A stretch of 8,396 nt of DNA from Flavobacteriales bacterium (GTDB lineage: Bacteria; Bacteroidota; Bacteroidia; Flavobacteriales_D; Crocinitomicaceae): the NCBI GenBank assembly GCA_009926905.1, contig RFNX01000417.1:1-8396 (forward strand). Reading direction: 5' to 3'. Shown piece by piece: positions 1 through 6,861 of the stretch. A program made the position numbers and the translations under genes. Under the pieces are notes generated by a model. The model did no database searches and was not told where the DNA came from. It saw nothing but the letters and a program-made list of their open reading frames with translations. How positions within the stretch are numbered: position 1 is the first letter of the stretch; the number at the start of each line of letters is the position of its first letter.

Positions 1-1267
1 GGTTTTGATTTGGATTCACTTTTGCATTTGGATTTCCTTTTGCATTCGGATTTTGATTCGGATTTGGTTTCGCGTTTTGATTTGGATTAGCATTCAGATT
101 CACAACTGATGCTGTTGCTCCTTCTGCTGTTGGATTTGGTTTTTTCTTTTTATTGCGATTGTTGTTGTTTTTCTTCTTAACGAAATTTTTCTCAAAACGA
201 TTCACACTGTCTTGACCAACTACATTCGAATATCCAATTTCTATCACTTTTTCGCTCAGCACAAATTCTATCAATTCCTTCGGTTTTTCGCCCGCTTTAT
301 TCATTCGGTTGATTTCCTTCACGCGTTCAGGACTCAAAGCAATCAAGCCATTTTCACCTTGGTAAGCGTACCACATCACTCGTTTGAAAACATCCGTTTT
401 GATATAATATGCATCGCCTTTTTCAGTTTGTAGTTTAGTTTCAGTTTTTGGGAACGACTTGATTGCATCCAAATACATGTCTAATTCGTAATTCAAACAG
501 CATTTTAGTTTTCCGCATTGTCCTGCTAATTTTTGCGGATTTAAAGATAATTGTTGGTACCTCGCTGCGGAAGTTGAAACGGATCTGAAATCTGTTAACC
601 ATGTCGTACAGCATAATTCTCTTCCACAAGAACCAATTCCACCCAAACGAGCAGATTCTTGGCGCGAACCAATTTGACGCATTTCAATTCGAACTTTGAA
701 TTCATCTGCCATGTCTTTTATCAACTGACGAAAATCTACGCGACCTTCTGCAGTGTAATAAAACGTGGATTTACTTAAATCTCCTTGATATTCCACATCG
801 GAAATTTTCATTTCAAGATTCAATTTCAAAGCCATTGTTCGTGCTTTGTACATCAAATCTTTTTCCAAAGAACGTCCTTTAATCCATTTATCAATTTCTT
901 CTTGATTGGCGATTTTCAGGATGCGTTTGATTTCGTTTGCTTTTAAATTCGGAGCTTTTTTCTTTACTTGAATGCGCGCTAATTCTCCAACAACTGAAAC
1001 TAGACCTATGTCATATCCTGGAGCGGTATCAACAACCACAATGTCACCAACTTGTAAGCTCAAATTGGAAGCGTTTTTATAAAAGTTTTTTCTTGAATTT
1101 TTAAATCGAACCTCCACTAGGTCATACGGTTGTTGCCCAACTGGAAGCGCAATATTTGCCAACCAATCGTAAACTTCTAACTTATTGCATCCACCGCTAC
1201 TACAAGTACCATTATTTTTACAGCCTTTCGGAGTTCCTCCGTCGCTACTACATGATGCACAACCCAT
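1..1267 (-). CDS. ricT: PSP1-domain protein, RicT/YaaT family (3' end outside window)
   Basis: I translated this gene directly: ATG at 1267-1265 and 422 codons open to the left edge, with no stop reached. The core closely resembles B. subtilis YaaT/RicT. It has a GDIVVVDT strand (about 74-81), DVEYQGDLSKSTFYYTAEGR (about 157-176), then GGIGSCGRELCC (209-220) and GQCGKLKCC (249-257), which supply two Cys-rich motifs (C214, C219, C220 and C251, C256, C257). A further five Cys (3, 6, 16, 22, 27) lie in an N-terminal extension. In B. subtilis RicT works with RicA and RicF in an Fe-S-containing complex that affects RNase Y-dependent RNA processing; the role in Bacteroidota is less clear and is inference here. 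After about residue 363 the protein becomes Lys/Asn-rich and then an Asn-Pro repeat tail. It lies 48 bp downstream of holB, the same pairing as in Bacillus. No clear Shine-Dalgarno site is visible. Confidence 0.92.
   Translation of the reverse strand, partial: MGCASCSSDGGTPKGCKNNGTCSSGGCNKLEVYDWLANIALPVGQQPYDLVEVRFKNSRKNFYKNASNLSLQVGDIVVVDTAPGYDIGLVSVVGELARIQVKKKAPNLKANEIKRILKIANQEEIDKWIKGRSLEKDLMYKARTMALKLNLEMKISDVEYQGDLSKSTFYYTAEGRVDFRQLIKDMADEFKVRIEMRQIGSRQESARLGGIGSCGRELCCTTWLTDFRSVSTSAARYQQLSLNPQKLAGQCGKLKCCLNYELDMYLDAIKSFPKTETKLQTEKGDAYYIKTDVFKRVMWYAYQGENGLIALSPERVKEINRMNKAGEKPKELIEFVLSEKVIEIGYSNVVGQDSVNRFEKNFVKKKNNNNRNKKKKPNPTAEGATASVVNLNANPNQNAKPNPNQNPNAKGNPNAKVNPNQN
2..100 (-). repeat. 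Degenerate Asn-Pro/Asn-Gln/Ala-Lys coding repeat
   Basis: This is the visible end of the RicT-like gene, residues 390-422. It is built from short imperfect units such as NPNQN, NPNAK and KPNPNQN. At DNA level the units read roughly AATCCAAATGCAAAA or AATCCGAATCAAAA on the - strand, with synonymous changes between copies, so both slippage and selection on the peptide are plausible. The composition predicts a disordered hydrophilic tail. It runs off the window, so copy number is unknown. Confidence 0.8.
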
Positions 1268-1315
1268 TTTATAATTTTAGGTGTAAAAATAACAAAAAAT
1301 AAGGAGAAGGAAATG

Positions 1316-2440
1316 CTAAGCTTGGTGAATGAATCGCATCGTTTGAAAACACAATTGCGTAAAGAGAATTTTTGAATTTGCATTTCTGTCGATGTGGTAA
1401 TAAGCATCATCAAAGGTTTTCATAAAATCTTGAATGTTATTTCCAGAAATGAAAGGCGCGAAATTTTTCAAAAACTTTTCTTCTTCTTCCGAGACACGCA
1501 TCATATTTTCACCGATGTAGTTATTCAAAATTGACTGACGGAACATGTGCAACGAATAAACTAAATACAATTTGTGGCGTTCTTTTCCTTCAGCGGAAAT
1601 AGCTTCCGCCCAATCCAACATTCCAAGCACGTCTTTTTTGTAGCTCACACGCATCATTTGAATGAATTTGTCGCGGTACAAATCTTTTTCCGCACTGGTA
1701 TCGATGAATTCCAAAGCGCGTAATAAATCACCCTCAGCAAAAGAAGAAATAGAATCTGCTTGAATGGCATTTAATGAAAAATTAGCTTTCAGAAAATTAG
1801 ATAAATCCTCCAATTGAATTTTAGGAATGCGTAGAAATTGTGTTCTAGAACGTATCGTGATTATTAAATTATCAGGATTTTCAGAAACCAAAAGAAACAA
1901 GGTGTTTACAGGTGGTTCTTCCAATATTTTCAATAATTTATTGGAGCAATCAGCATTCATTTCTTCTGGCAACCAAATGATCATGACTTTGTAACCGCCT
2001 TCAAAAGATTTCAAACTCAGTTTTCGAAGTATGTCCTTGCTTTCCTCAACACTGATGATTGGTTTGCGTTCTTTTGAATCTATTCTCGAAGTCCAATTGA
2101 AAAGGTTGAAATAGGGATTTTCTTTGATTTGTTGACGCCAATCTTTTAAAAAAAAACTAGATGTTTTTGCAATTCCTTGAACAACTGGGAATACAAAGTG
2201 CAAATCGGGATGTTGTAAATCTTGAACTTTGATGCACGAAGCACATTTCCCACAACTGTCTTCAGTTCCACGGTCGGTGCAAAAAAGATATTGTGTGAAC
2301 GCCAAAGCCATTGCAAGTCCACCATAACCCTGCTTTCCGCCGAATAATTGGGCGTGACTTATTTTTTCGGAATTGATTTCTCGAATTAAATCAGCTTTGA
2401 GCCCTTTTTGACCAATGACTTTGTTGAATTGCACGTTCAA
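1316..2440 (-). CDS. holB: DNA polymerase III delta-prime subunit
   Basis: This is the clamp-loader subunit that helps load the sliding clamp at the replication fork (374 aa). The N-terminus has VIGQKGLK and HAQLFGGKQGYGG (29-41), the P-loop position with the GK[ST] signature absent, as expected for a delta-prime that does not hydrolyse ATP. Four Cys (54, 63, 66, 69) form the usual zinc module. LLKILEEPP (169-177) and IRSRTQ (196-201) correspond to the conserved LLK.LEEPP and SRC-like regions. The C-terminal third is helical and poorly conserved. The start is not ATG: TTG at 2440-2438 gives MNVQFNKVIGQ, and GTG at 2434-2432 would give MQFNKVIGQ; an in-frame TAA lies five codons upstream of the TTG, and the next ATG (codon 43) would delete the P-loop region. 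The stop is TAG. It is followed after 48 bp by the RicT-like gene. Confidence 0.93.
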   Translation of the reverse strand: MNVQFNKVIGQKGLKADLIREINSEKISHAQLFGGKQGYGGLAMALAFTQYLFCTDRGTEDSCGKCASCIKVQDLQHPDLHFVFPVVQGIAKTSSFFLKDWRQQIKENPYFNLFNWTSRIDSKERKPIISVEESKDILRKLSLKSFEGGYKVMIIWLPEEMNADCSNKLLKILEEPPVNTLFLLVSENPDNLIITIRSRTQFLRIPKIQLEDLSNFLKANFSLNAIQADSISSFAEGDLLRALEFIDTSAEKDLYRDKFIQMMRVSYKKDVLGMLDWAEAISAEGKERHKLYLVYSLHMFRQSILNNYIGENMMRVSEEEEKFLKNFAPFISGNNIQDFMKTFDDAYYHIDRNANSKILFTQLCFQTMRFIHQA

Positions 2441-2503
2441 AATTAATGGAATTTAATCGAATTGAAAGTGAAACAACCAAAAACTAATCAAGAAGAAGGA
2501 ATA

Positions 2504-3262
2504 TTAACTTGGTATTGTTTCATCAACTCTTCGAATCTGTGATTGCCATAAGGGTACAAAAAGCAAAGGCTGCGGAATTTGTTTTTTTGAAGGCGCTTTT
2601 TGTTTTCGATTACGTAAAGGTCGAAACTCATTTTTAGCGATTATTTCTTTGACTTTTTTGCTTGTTTTTTCTATGTGTTTTCTATCATTTTCATTTGAAA
2701 CGTTGATTAGCTGATAGTTATAATATTCATAGTCTATTTGTGGAAATTCAATTACAGTAATTGGATCATACATCATTACACCACTTGTAGCTGTTACCGG
2801 CACACTTGTTACTTCTCCAAAATCAATATTTGGAGTTAAATTAATGCTATCTGTTTTTAAAACATCAGTTGTTAATGAATCATTTATCTGAACCGAATCT
2901 TGCACCAATTCTTGAGTTTGAATAGCCGTTGAATCTTGCGCAAAAACCAATTGAACATTAAAAAATTCAGGGCCAAAGCAAACAAGAAAAATGAGTAAAA
3001 AGCGCTGCCAAAAAGGTAAATTCCAGCTGACGTTTTCTAAACTCTCTTCCAAGTAAACGGTATTTAATTGCGATGGTAAAGCACGCGCACACAACGGTTG
3101 ATAATTATTTTGTTTGAAAACGGCTACAATTTCATTCTTCGTTAAAACCGTAAAATCAATGACTTCTTTGGAACAAATACCACAAAACTTTCCACGCTCA
3201 GTTTGGGACATATTTTCCCAATTTTCATGACAAGAAAAAGTGTTTTTTATTTGAAAAGACAT
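2504..3262 (-). CDS. Unrecognised single-pass membrane protein with N-terminal Cys motif
   Basis: The function is unknown (252 aa, ATG start). The first 80 residues contain C11, W15, M18, then GKFCGIC (24-30), KEVIDFT (32-38) and LCARALPSQLN (57-67). From memory this matches an N-terminal module found in many uncharacterised Bacteroidota proteins, of the form C..W..M....GRFC..C.K.V.DFT, later followed by CGRF...QLN. C11, C27, C30 and C58 could bind a metal, which is inference. A single hydrophobic helix follows at about 84-108 and ends in VFAQD, resembling a Bacteroidota signal-peptide end. Next comes a Ser/Thr/Asp-rich stretch (110-160), a Tyr-rich stretch (177-185) and a basic Lys/Arg-rich C-terminus (196-230). 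The likely topology is Cys module in the cytoplasm and the remainder outside. It sits 36 bp after rsmI and 63 bp before holB. No enzymatic domain is visible. Confidence 0.82.
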   Translation of the reverse strand: MSFQIKNTFSCHENWENMSQTERGKFCGICSKEVIDFTVLTKNEIVAVFKQNNYQPLCARALPSQLNTVYLEESLENVSWNLPFWQRFLLIFLVCFGPEFFNVQLVFAQDSTAIQTQELVQDSVQINDSLTTDVLKTDSINLTPNIDFGEVTSVPVTATSGVMMYDPITVIEFPQIDYEYYNYQLINVSNENDRKHIEKTSKKVKEIIAKNEFRPLRNRKQKAPSKKQIPQPLLFVPLWQSQIRRVDETIPS

Positions 3263-3298
3263 GAATTCAAAACGACTGGAGTTCTGATAAGTTGCTTT

Positions 3299-3973
3299 TT
3301 ACTCCTCCAATCCTTTGATGACCACAACAATTTCGCCTTTAGGTGGTGTGTTCACAAAATAAATAGCCAATTCTTCCAAAGTTCCTCGGTGATAGGTTTC
3401 GTAGAATTTAGATATTTCTCGAGCCACACAAACTTCTCGTGTTTTCCCAAAAAATTCTTGCATTTGTTCTAACGTTTTTGCCAAGCGATGAGGTGATTCG
3501 TACAAAACGACCGTTCTTTCTTCTTGACTCAATATTTTCAAGCGTGTTTGTTTGCCTTTTTTGTGGGGTAAAAATCCTTCGTAAACAAATTTGTCACATG
3601 GAAATCCACTTGCAACTAGAGCTGGTACAAAGGCCGTAGGGCCAGGCAAACATTCCACTTGAATTTCGTTTTGAATGGCAGCACGAACGAGTAAAAAACC
3701 AGGGTCAGAAATACCAGGAGTTCCTGCATCGGAAACCAAAACCACCATATTTGCACTTTGAATTGCTTCCACACATTTTTCGAGCATTTTATGTTCGTTG
3801 TGCGCATGAAAAGGAATGATTTTCTTTTGAATTCCTAAATGATCCAAGAGGCGTTTGGTCATACGTGTGTCTTCCGCATAAATGAAATCGGCTTCATTGA
3901 AGTAACGAATTGTTCTCAATGTAATGTCTTCCAAATTGCCAATTGGAGTGGGAAGTAGCGCTAATTTTGCCAT
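3299..3973 (-). CDS. rsmI: 16S rRNA (cytidine(1402)-2'-O)-methyltransferase
   Basis: This SAM-dependent tetrapyrrole-methylase-fold enzyme 2'-O-methylates C1402 in the decoding centre of 16S rRNA. Family motifs appear in order: LPTPIGN (7-13), AEDTR (33-37), SDAGTPGISDPG (81-92), LPGPTA (109-114), FLPHK (134-138), YESPHR (158-163) and GEIVVVI (213-219). At 224 aa it is complete for the catalytic fold but lacks the C-terminal helical extension of the roughly 286-aa E. coli protein; I recall short forms as normal in Bacteroidota, so this is not a truncation. The ATG (3973-3971) directly abuts the TAA of the upstream RDD gene (3976-3974), which suggests translational coupling. rsmI also lies near holB and yaaT in B. 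subtilis (as yabC). Confidence 0.97.
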   Translation of the reverse strand: MAKLALLPTPIGNLEDITLRTIRYFNEADFIYAEDTRMTKRLLDHLGIQKKIIPFHAHNEHKMLEKCVEAIQSANMVVLVSDAGTPGISDPGFLLVRAAIQNEIQVECLPGPTAFVPALVASGFPCDKFVYEGFLPHKKGKQTRLKILSQEERTVVLYESPHRLAKTLEQMQEFFGKTREVCVAREISKFYETYHRGTLEELAIYFVNTPPKGEIVVVIKGLEE

Positions 3974-4741
3974 TTATCGAGTTAATACAACGTAATCATT
4001 TAGTAATGTTTCCAAGAACTTCATACGTTCTTTTGGTGTTTCTTCCAATCCAATCAATTCCGCACTTTCATTGGCGATATTTATTAAAAGTTGGTCGATT
4101 TCTTTGCTTTTGTAACGCTTTTTATGTTGAATACAATTTTTCAAATAAATCATATCCTCATCTGTAAAGCGAACAACTTGAGGGTAGGTTGGTGTGTAGT
4201 TTTCGTTGGTTTGAATTTTCAAAACGTCTTTCAAAGAGAAATATTGAGAAGATTTATTTTTCACGACAACAGTTCCTGCTAATGTGTCTCCCAATCGCTG
4301 ATGATTTACAGAAAGTCCACAAATGAAACTATCGATTACATTCCAAAGTGGAATCAAGAAAATCAAAAAGTCGGCTGAAATCCACAAAAAGTCGCCTCTA
4401 AAAAACCAGCGTGTCATCACTTCGCGAAAGCCCATTCTGTCGCCATTTGTTTTTACGACACGAATTCCAATTGCCATTTTCCCAAGCGTTCTTCCGCCAG
4501 TTAAATATTCCATCACAGGTTGGTACAAAATCCAAGGAAGTTTTGCGAACAATAACATAAAAAATAACCATGTTCCAAAATCTGTAAACATGTCGTTTAA
4601 ATCAAATGACATCAACACAATAAATAAGTAAATCCCAAGAATGATATTATCGATAATATATGCAGCAACTCTTTGAAAAACCGAAGCAATTTCAAATTCA
4701 ATTAATACATGTTGCGCCGATGTGAAATTTACTTTTGCCAT
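3974..4741 (-). CDS. RDD-family integral membrane protein
   Basis: This 255-aa protein carries the RDD family pattern: FQRVAAYIIDNIILG (22-36, with R24 and D31), GGRTLGKMAIGIRVV (82-96) and HQRLGDTLAGTVVV (147-160). Hydrophobic helices are visible at about 27-45, 56-76 and 117-141. The last 95 residues are soluble and charged, beginning near RFTDEDMIYLK, and probably form a small cytoplasmic helical domain found in a subset of RDD proteins. RDD proteins are mostly uncharacterised; a few have been linked to ion or small-molecule transport, and nothing here specifies a substrate. The gene starts 2 bp after the radA stop and ends flush against rsmI, so it should be co-transcribed and probably translationally coupled with both. 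Confidence 0.93.
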   Translation of the reverse strand: MAKVNFTSAQHVLIEFEIASVFQRVAAYIIDNIILGIYLFIVLMSFDLNDMFTDFGTWLFFMLLFAKLPWILYQPVMEYLTGGRTLGKMAIGIRVVKTNGDRMGFREVMTRWFFRGDFLWISADFLIFLIPLWNVIDSFICGLSVNHQRLGDTLAGTVVVKNKSSQYFSLKDVLKIQTNENYTPTYPQVVRFTDEDMIYLKNCIQHKKRYKSKEIDQLLINIANESAELIGLEETPKERMKFLETLLNDYVVLTR

Positions 4742-4743
4742 AT

Positions 4744-6102
4744 TTATGCAAATATCGTTTTTACAACTTCTTCTATTTTACCACACAAACTTACTTGAAT
4801 GTTTACTTTTTTCAAGTCAATTCCTTTTGAATATTTCGAAACGATGATTTGTTTGTAACCTAATTTTTCTGCTTCACTGATGCGTTGCTCGATTCTATTA
4901 ACAGGTCTAATTTCTCCAGAAAGTCCAATTTCTCCTGCAAAAGCAATCGTTTTAGGTATCGGTAAATCAGCATTGGAAGAAAGCACCGCCATTGCAACCG
5001 CTAAATCAATAGCAGGATCATCTACTTTAATTCCGCCAGCAATGTTTAAAAATACGTCTTTCGAACCTAGTTTAAAGCCACATCTTTTTTCCAAAACAGC
5101 CAATAACATGTTCAAGCGTTTGGCATCGAATCCCGTGGAAGAACGTTGAGGTGTACCATAAGCTGCCGAACTCACTAAAGCTTGCACCTCGACTAATAAT
5201 GGACGCAACCCTTCAATCGTTGAAGCGATGGCAATTCCACTTAAATCTTTATCTGTATTGGTAATTAGTATTTCCGAAGGATTTTCGACTGCGCGTAAAC
5301 CTGCACCATGCATCTCGTAAATTCCTAATTCATTCGTGGAACCAAAACGGTTTTTTATAGTGCGTAAAAGTCTATAAATGTGATTTCTATCTCCTTCAAA
5401 TTGCAAAACAACATCGACCATGTGTTCCAAAACTTTCGGTCCAGCTAGTGAGCCATCTTTGGTGATGTGACCGATTAAGAAAATAGGAATATTGCTTTGT
5501 TTGGCGTAACGCAACAATTGAGCAGTGCATTCTTTTACTTGCGAAATACTTCCTGGTGAACTTTCAATGTGCGTAGAAAACAACGTTTGAATGGAATCAA
5601 TGATGATTATTTCAGGTTGAATTTCATTGGCATGCAACACAATATTTTGCAAATTCGTTTCTGTCAATAAATAACAAGAATCATTTGTCAAGCCGACTCT
5701 ATCGGCACGCATTTTTATTTGTCGCTCGCTTTCTTCCCCAGAAACATAAAGCACTTTCAAGGGTTCAGAAATCGCTAATTGCAATAACAAAGTAGACTTT
5801 CCGATTCCTGGATCGCCACCAAGAAGAATGATTGAGCCGGGAACCAAGCCACCACCTAAAACTCTGTTTAACTCAGGATCTTTTAAATTTGTACGTTCTT
5901 CTTCTTGTTTCTGAACTGATTGAATCAATTGCGGTTTCGCATTTTTAGTTTCACCTGAAAAGGCAATGACATTCTTACTTGCTTTTTCAACGATTTCTTC
6001 AACAAATGTATTCCATTCGCTACATGAAGGACATTTCCCGAGCCATTTTGGAGCTTCATAGCCACAACTTTGACAGAAAAAAGCAGATTTTATTTTTGAC
6101 AT
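4744..6102 (-). CDS. radA: DNA repair protein RadA (Sms), branch-migration ATPase
   Basis: RadA is a RecA-like hexameric helicase that processes recombination intermediates and promotes branch migration. All family parts are present in 452 aa. There is an N-terminal zinc finger (C10, C13, C24, C27 in CQSCGYEAPKWLGKCPSC), Walker A GGDPGIGKS (95-103, K102), Walker B IIIIDS (165-170), the RadA-specific KNRFG motif (250-254), and a Lon-protease-like C-terminal domain (about 280-452, including AGGIKVDDPAIDLAVA at 355-370 and AGEIGLSGEIRPV at 389-401). Length is typical. The start is ATG at 6102, which puts the zinc finger at the expected distance. It begins 4 bp after the stop of the upstream barrel-like gene, and the RDD gene follows 2 bp after it. 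Nothing looks broken. Confidence 0.98.
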   Translation of the reverse strand: MSKIKSAFFCQSCGYEAPKWLGKCPSCSEWNTFVEEIVEKASKNVIAFSGETKNAKPQLIQSVQKQEEERTNLKDPELNRVLGGGLVPGSIILLGGDPGIGKSTLLLQLAISEPLKVLYVSGEESERQIKMRADRVGLTNDSCYLLTETNLQNIVLHANEIQPEIIIIDSIQTLFSTHIESSPGSISQVKECTAQLLRYAKQSNIPIFLIGHITKDGSLAGPKVLEHMVDVVLQFEGDRNHIYRLLRTIKNRFGSTNELGIYEMHGAGLRAVENPSEILITNTDKDLSGIAIASTIEGLRPLLVEVQALVSSAAYGTPQRSSTGFDAKRLNMLLAVLEKRCGFKLGSKDVFLNIAGGIKVDDPAIDLAVAMAVLSSNADLPIPKTIAFAGEIGLSGEIRPVNRIEQRISEAEKLGYKQIIVSKYSKGIDLKKVNIQVSLCGKIEEVVKTIFA

Positions 6103-6106
6103 GTGA

Positions 6107-6697
6107 TTAATCCTTTTTTAGTTGATAACTAAATTTCAGACCAACTCCAAAATGTAATTTAACTTGTTTGGCAGGATACAACAATCCTATTTCATAGCTT
6201 TTGTTCAAACTAAAGCCAACGTTAGCAGACAAATCTAAAAAGAATTTTTCGTCGAAATAAATGTGATAACCAACCCCAAATCGAGGAATGATTCGTTGGT
6301 CGTATTCGGTTGTTGAAGGTGAGCCAATTTGCGAAAATTTCTTCAGATAAAGTCGGTATTTCAATTCAGTAATGAAATAGAAATCTCTTCCTAAGTTTCT
6401 TGGGTAATAACGAATAGATGCTGAAAGACTTGGACCTGGTACAACTTTTCTTGCCTGAACGGCCAAAACTTCTTCCAAGAAATTTTTAATGTAATTGTCT
6501 GTTAATATTCCAGCTCCTAATTCGAAGGTTGTTTTTTTAGTAAAAGATTTCTCATAAAATACAGCCATTTCACCAACAAAAATGGGAGCAACGCCAAATT
6601 TTATACTTTTGAAATCTTTTTTAAACTTTTGACTAAAAGTATATTGAGACATTGAAGTAAAAATCAACCCTAAAATAAGTAAGCTTTTTTTCGTCAT
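6107..6697 (-). CDS. Secreted beta-strand-rich protein, probable outer-membrane beta-barrel
   Basis: From the ATG at 6697 this gives 196 aa starting MTKKSLLILGLIF, a classic signal peptide with a basic n-region and a likely cleavage near YTFSQ. The frame stays open to another ATG at 6712, which would add MDVEL; I prefer 6697 because acidic residues before a signal peptide are unusual and a GGAG lies 3 nt upstream, although that spacing is short. The mature part alternates polar and aromatic residues in strand-like stretches (for example FELGAGIL, SLSASIRYYP, FYFITELKYRLYL, RFGVGYHIYF, LDLSANVGFSL, LHFGVGLKFSYQL), as in small 8-10-strand outer-membrane barrels of Bacteroidota. No ligand, enzyme motif or lipobox is visible. 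It is the first gene of the - strand cluster, 4 bp ahead of radA, with no obvious functional link to it. Confidence 0.75.
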   Translation of the reverse strand: MTKKSLLILGLIFTSMSQYTFSQKFKKDFKSIKFGVAPIFVGEMAVFYEKSFTKKTTFELGAGILTDNYIKNFLEEVLAVQARKVVPGPSLSASIRYYPRNLGRDFYFITELKYRLYLKKFSQIGSPSTTEYDQRIIPRFGVGYHIYFDEKFFLDLSANVGFSLNKSYEIGLLYPAKQVKLHFGVGLKFSYQLKKD

Positions 6698-6729
6698 CAA
6701 CTCCACATCCATTTTAAATATTTTTCATA

Positions 6730-6757
6730 AAAATATAAAATTAAAAAAGGATACCAA
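6730..6757 (-). promoter_or_regulatory. Weak candidate promoter for the - strand gene cluster
   Basis: On the - strand, TTG (6757-6755) and TATATTTT (6737-6730) are 17 nt apart. This is one mismatch from the Bacteroidota sigma-factor consensus TTG, 17-23 nt, TAnnTTTG. It lies 18 nt before the ATG at 6712 and 33 nt before the ATG at 6697. The stretch is extremely AT-rich, so a chance match is quite possible. Confidence 0.3.
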
Positions 6758-6803
6758 CTTTTAGACGTTGATAATTTTTTTTCAGATTTATTTCACTTCT
6801 TTC

Positions 6804-6833
6804 TTGGTAGGAAAAACAAATAATATAAATTTG
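6804..6833 (+). promoter_or_regulatory. Bacteroidota-type promoter for the Asp-rich protein gene
   Basis: A TTG -33 element (6804-6806) is followed after 19 nt by TAAATTTG (6826-6833), a perfect match to the TAnnTTTG -7 element used by the Bacteroidota primary sigma factor. The expected transcription start is about 6838-6841, leaving a leader of roughly 20-25 nt before the ATG at 6862. No Shine-Dalgarno sequence is visible in that leader, which is normal for this phylum. Confidence 0.65.
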
Positions 6834-6861
6834 TCGTTCAAGAATTTATTTCAATCCAATT

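Noticed and set aside
29..41. Lack of a GKS/GKT in the delta-prime P-loop (residue positions), considered as a broken gene
   Set aside because: Delta-prime subunits commonly lack a functional P-loop. The zinc Cys, LEEPP and SRT motifs are intact and the frame is full length.
2..100. Short regularly repeated units at the left edge, considered as a CRISPR or tandem regulatory repeat
   Set aside because: Units are about 15 bp, imperfect, without unique spacers, and in frame with a conserved protein. They are a coding repeat.
441..629. A - strand frame of 62 codons inside the left-edge gene
   Set aside because: It is an out-of-frame shadow of the RicT-like gene, whose own frame is open across the whole region and matches the family throughout.
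1177..1413. A - strand frame spanning the ricT start and the holB end
   Set aside because: It overlaps two well-supported genes in another frame and has no recognisable protein features.
3299..3973. Short RsmI, considered as truncated
   Set aside because: All catalytic-fold motifs are present and the protein ends just after the final strand. Forms of about 224 aa are normal in this phylum as far as I recall.
4880..5149. A + strand frame of 89 codons opposite radA
   Set aside because: It lies wholly antisense to a highly conserved part of RadA; its residues mirror the complementary codons.
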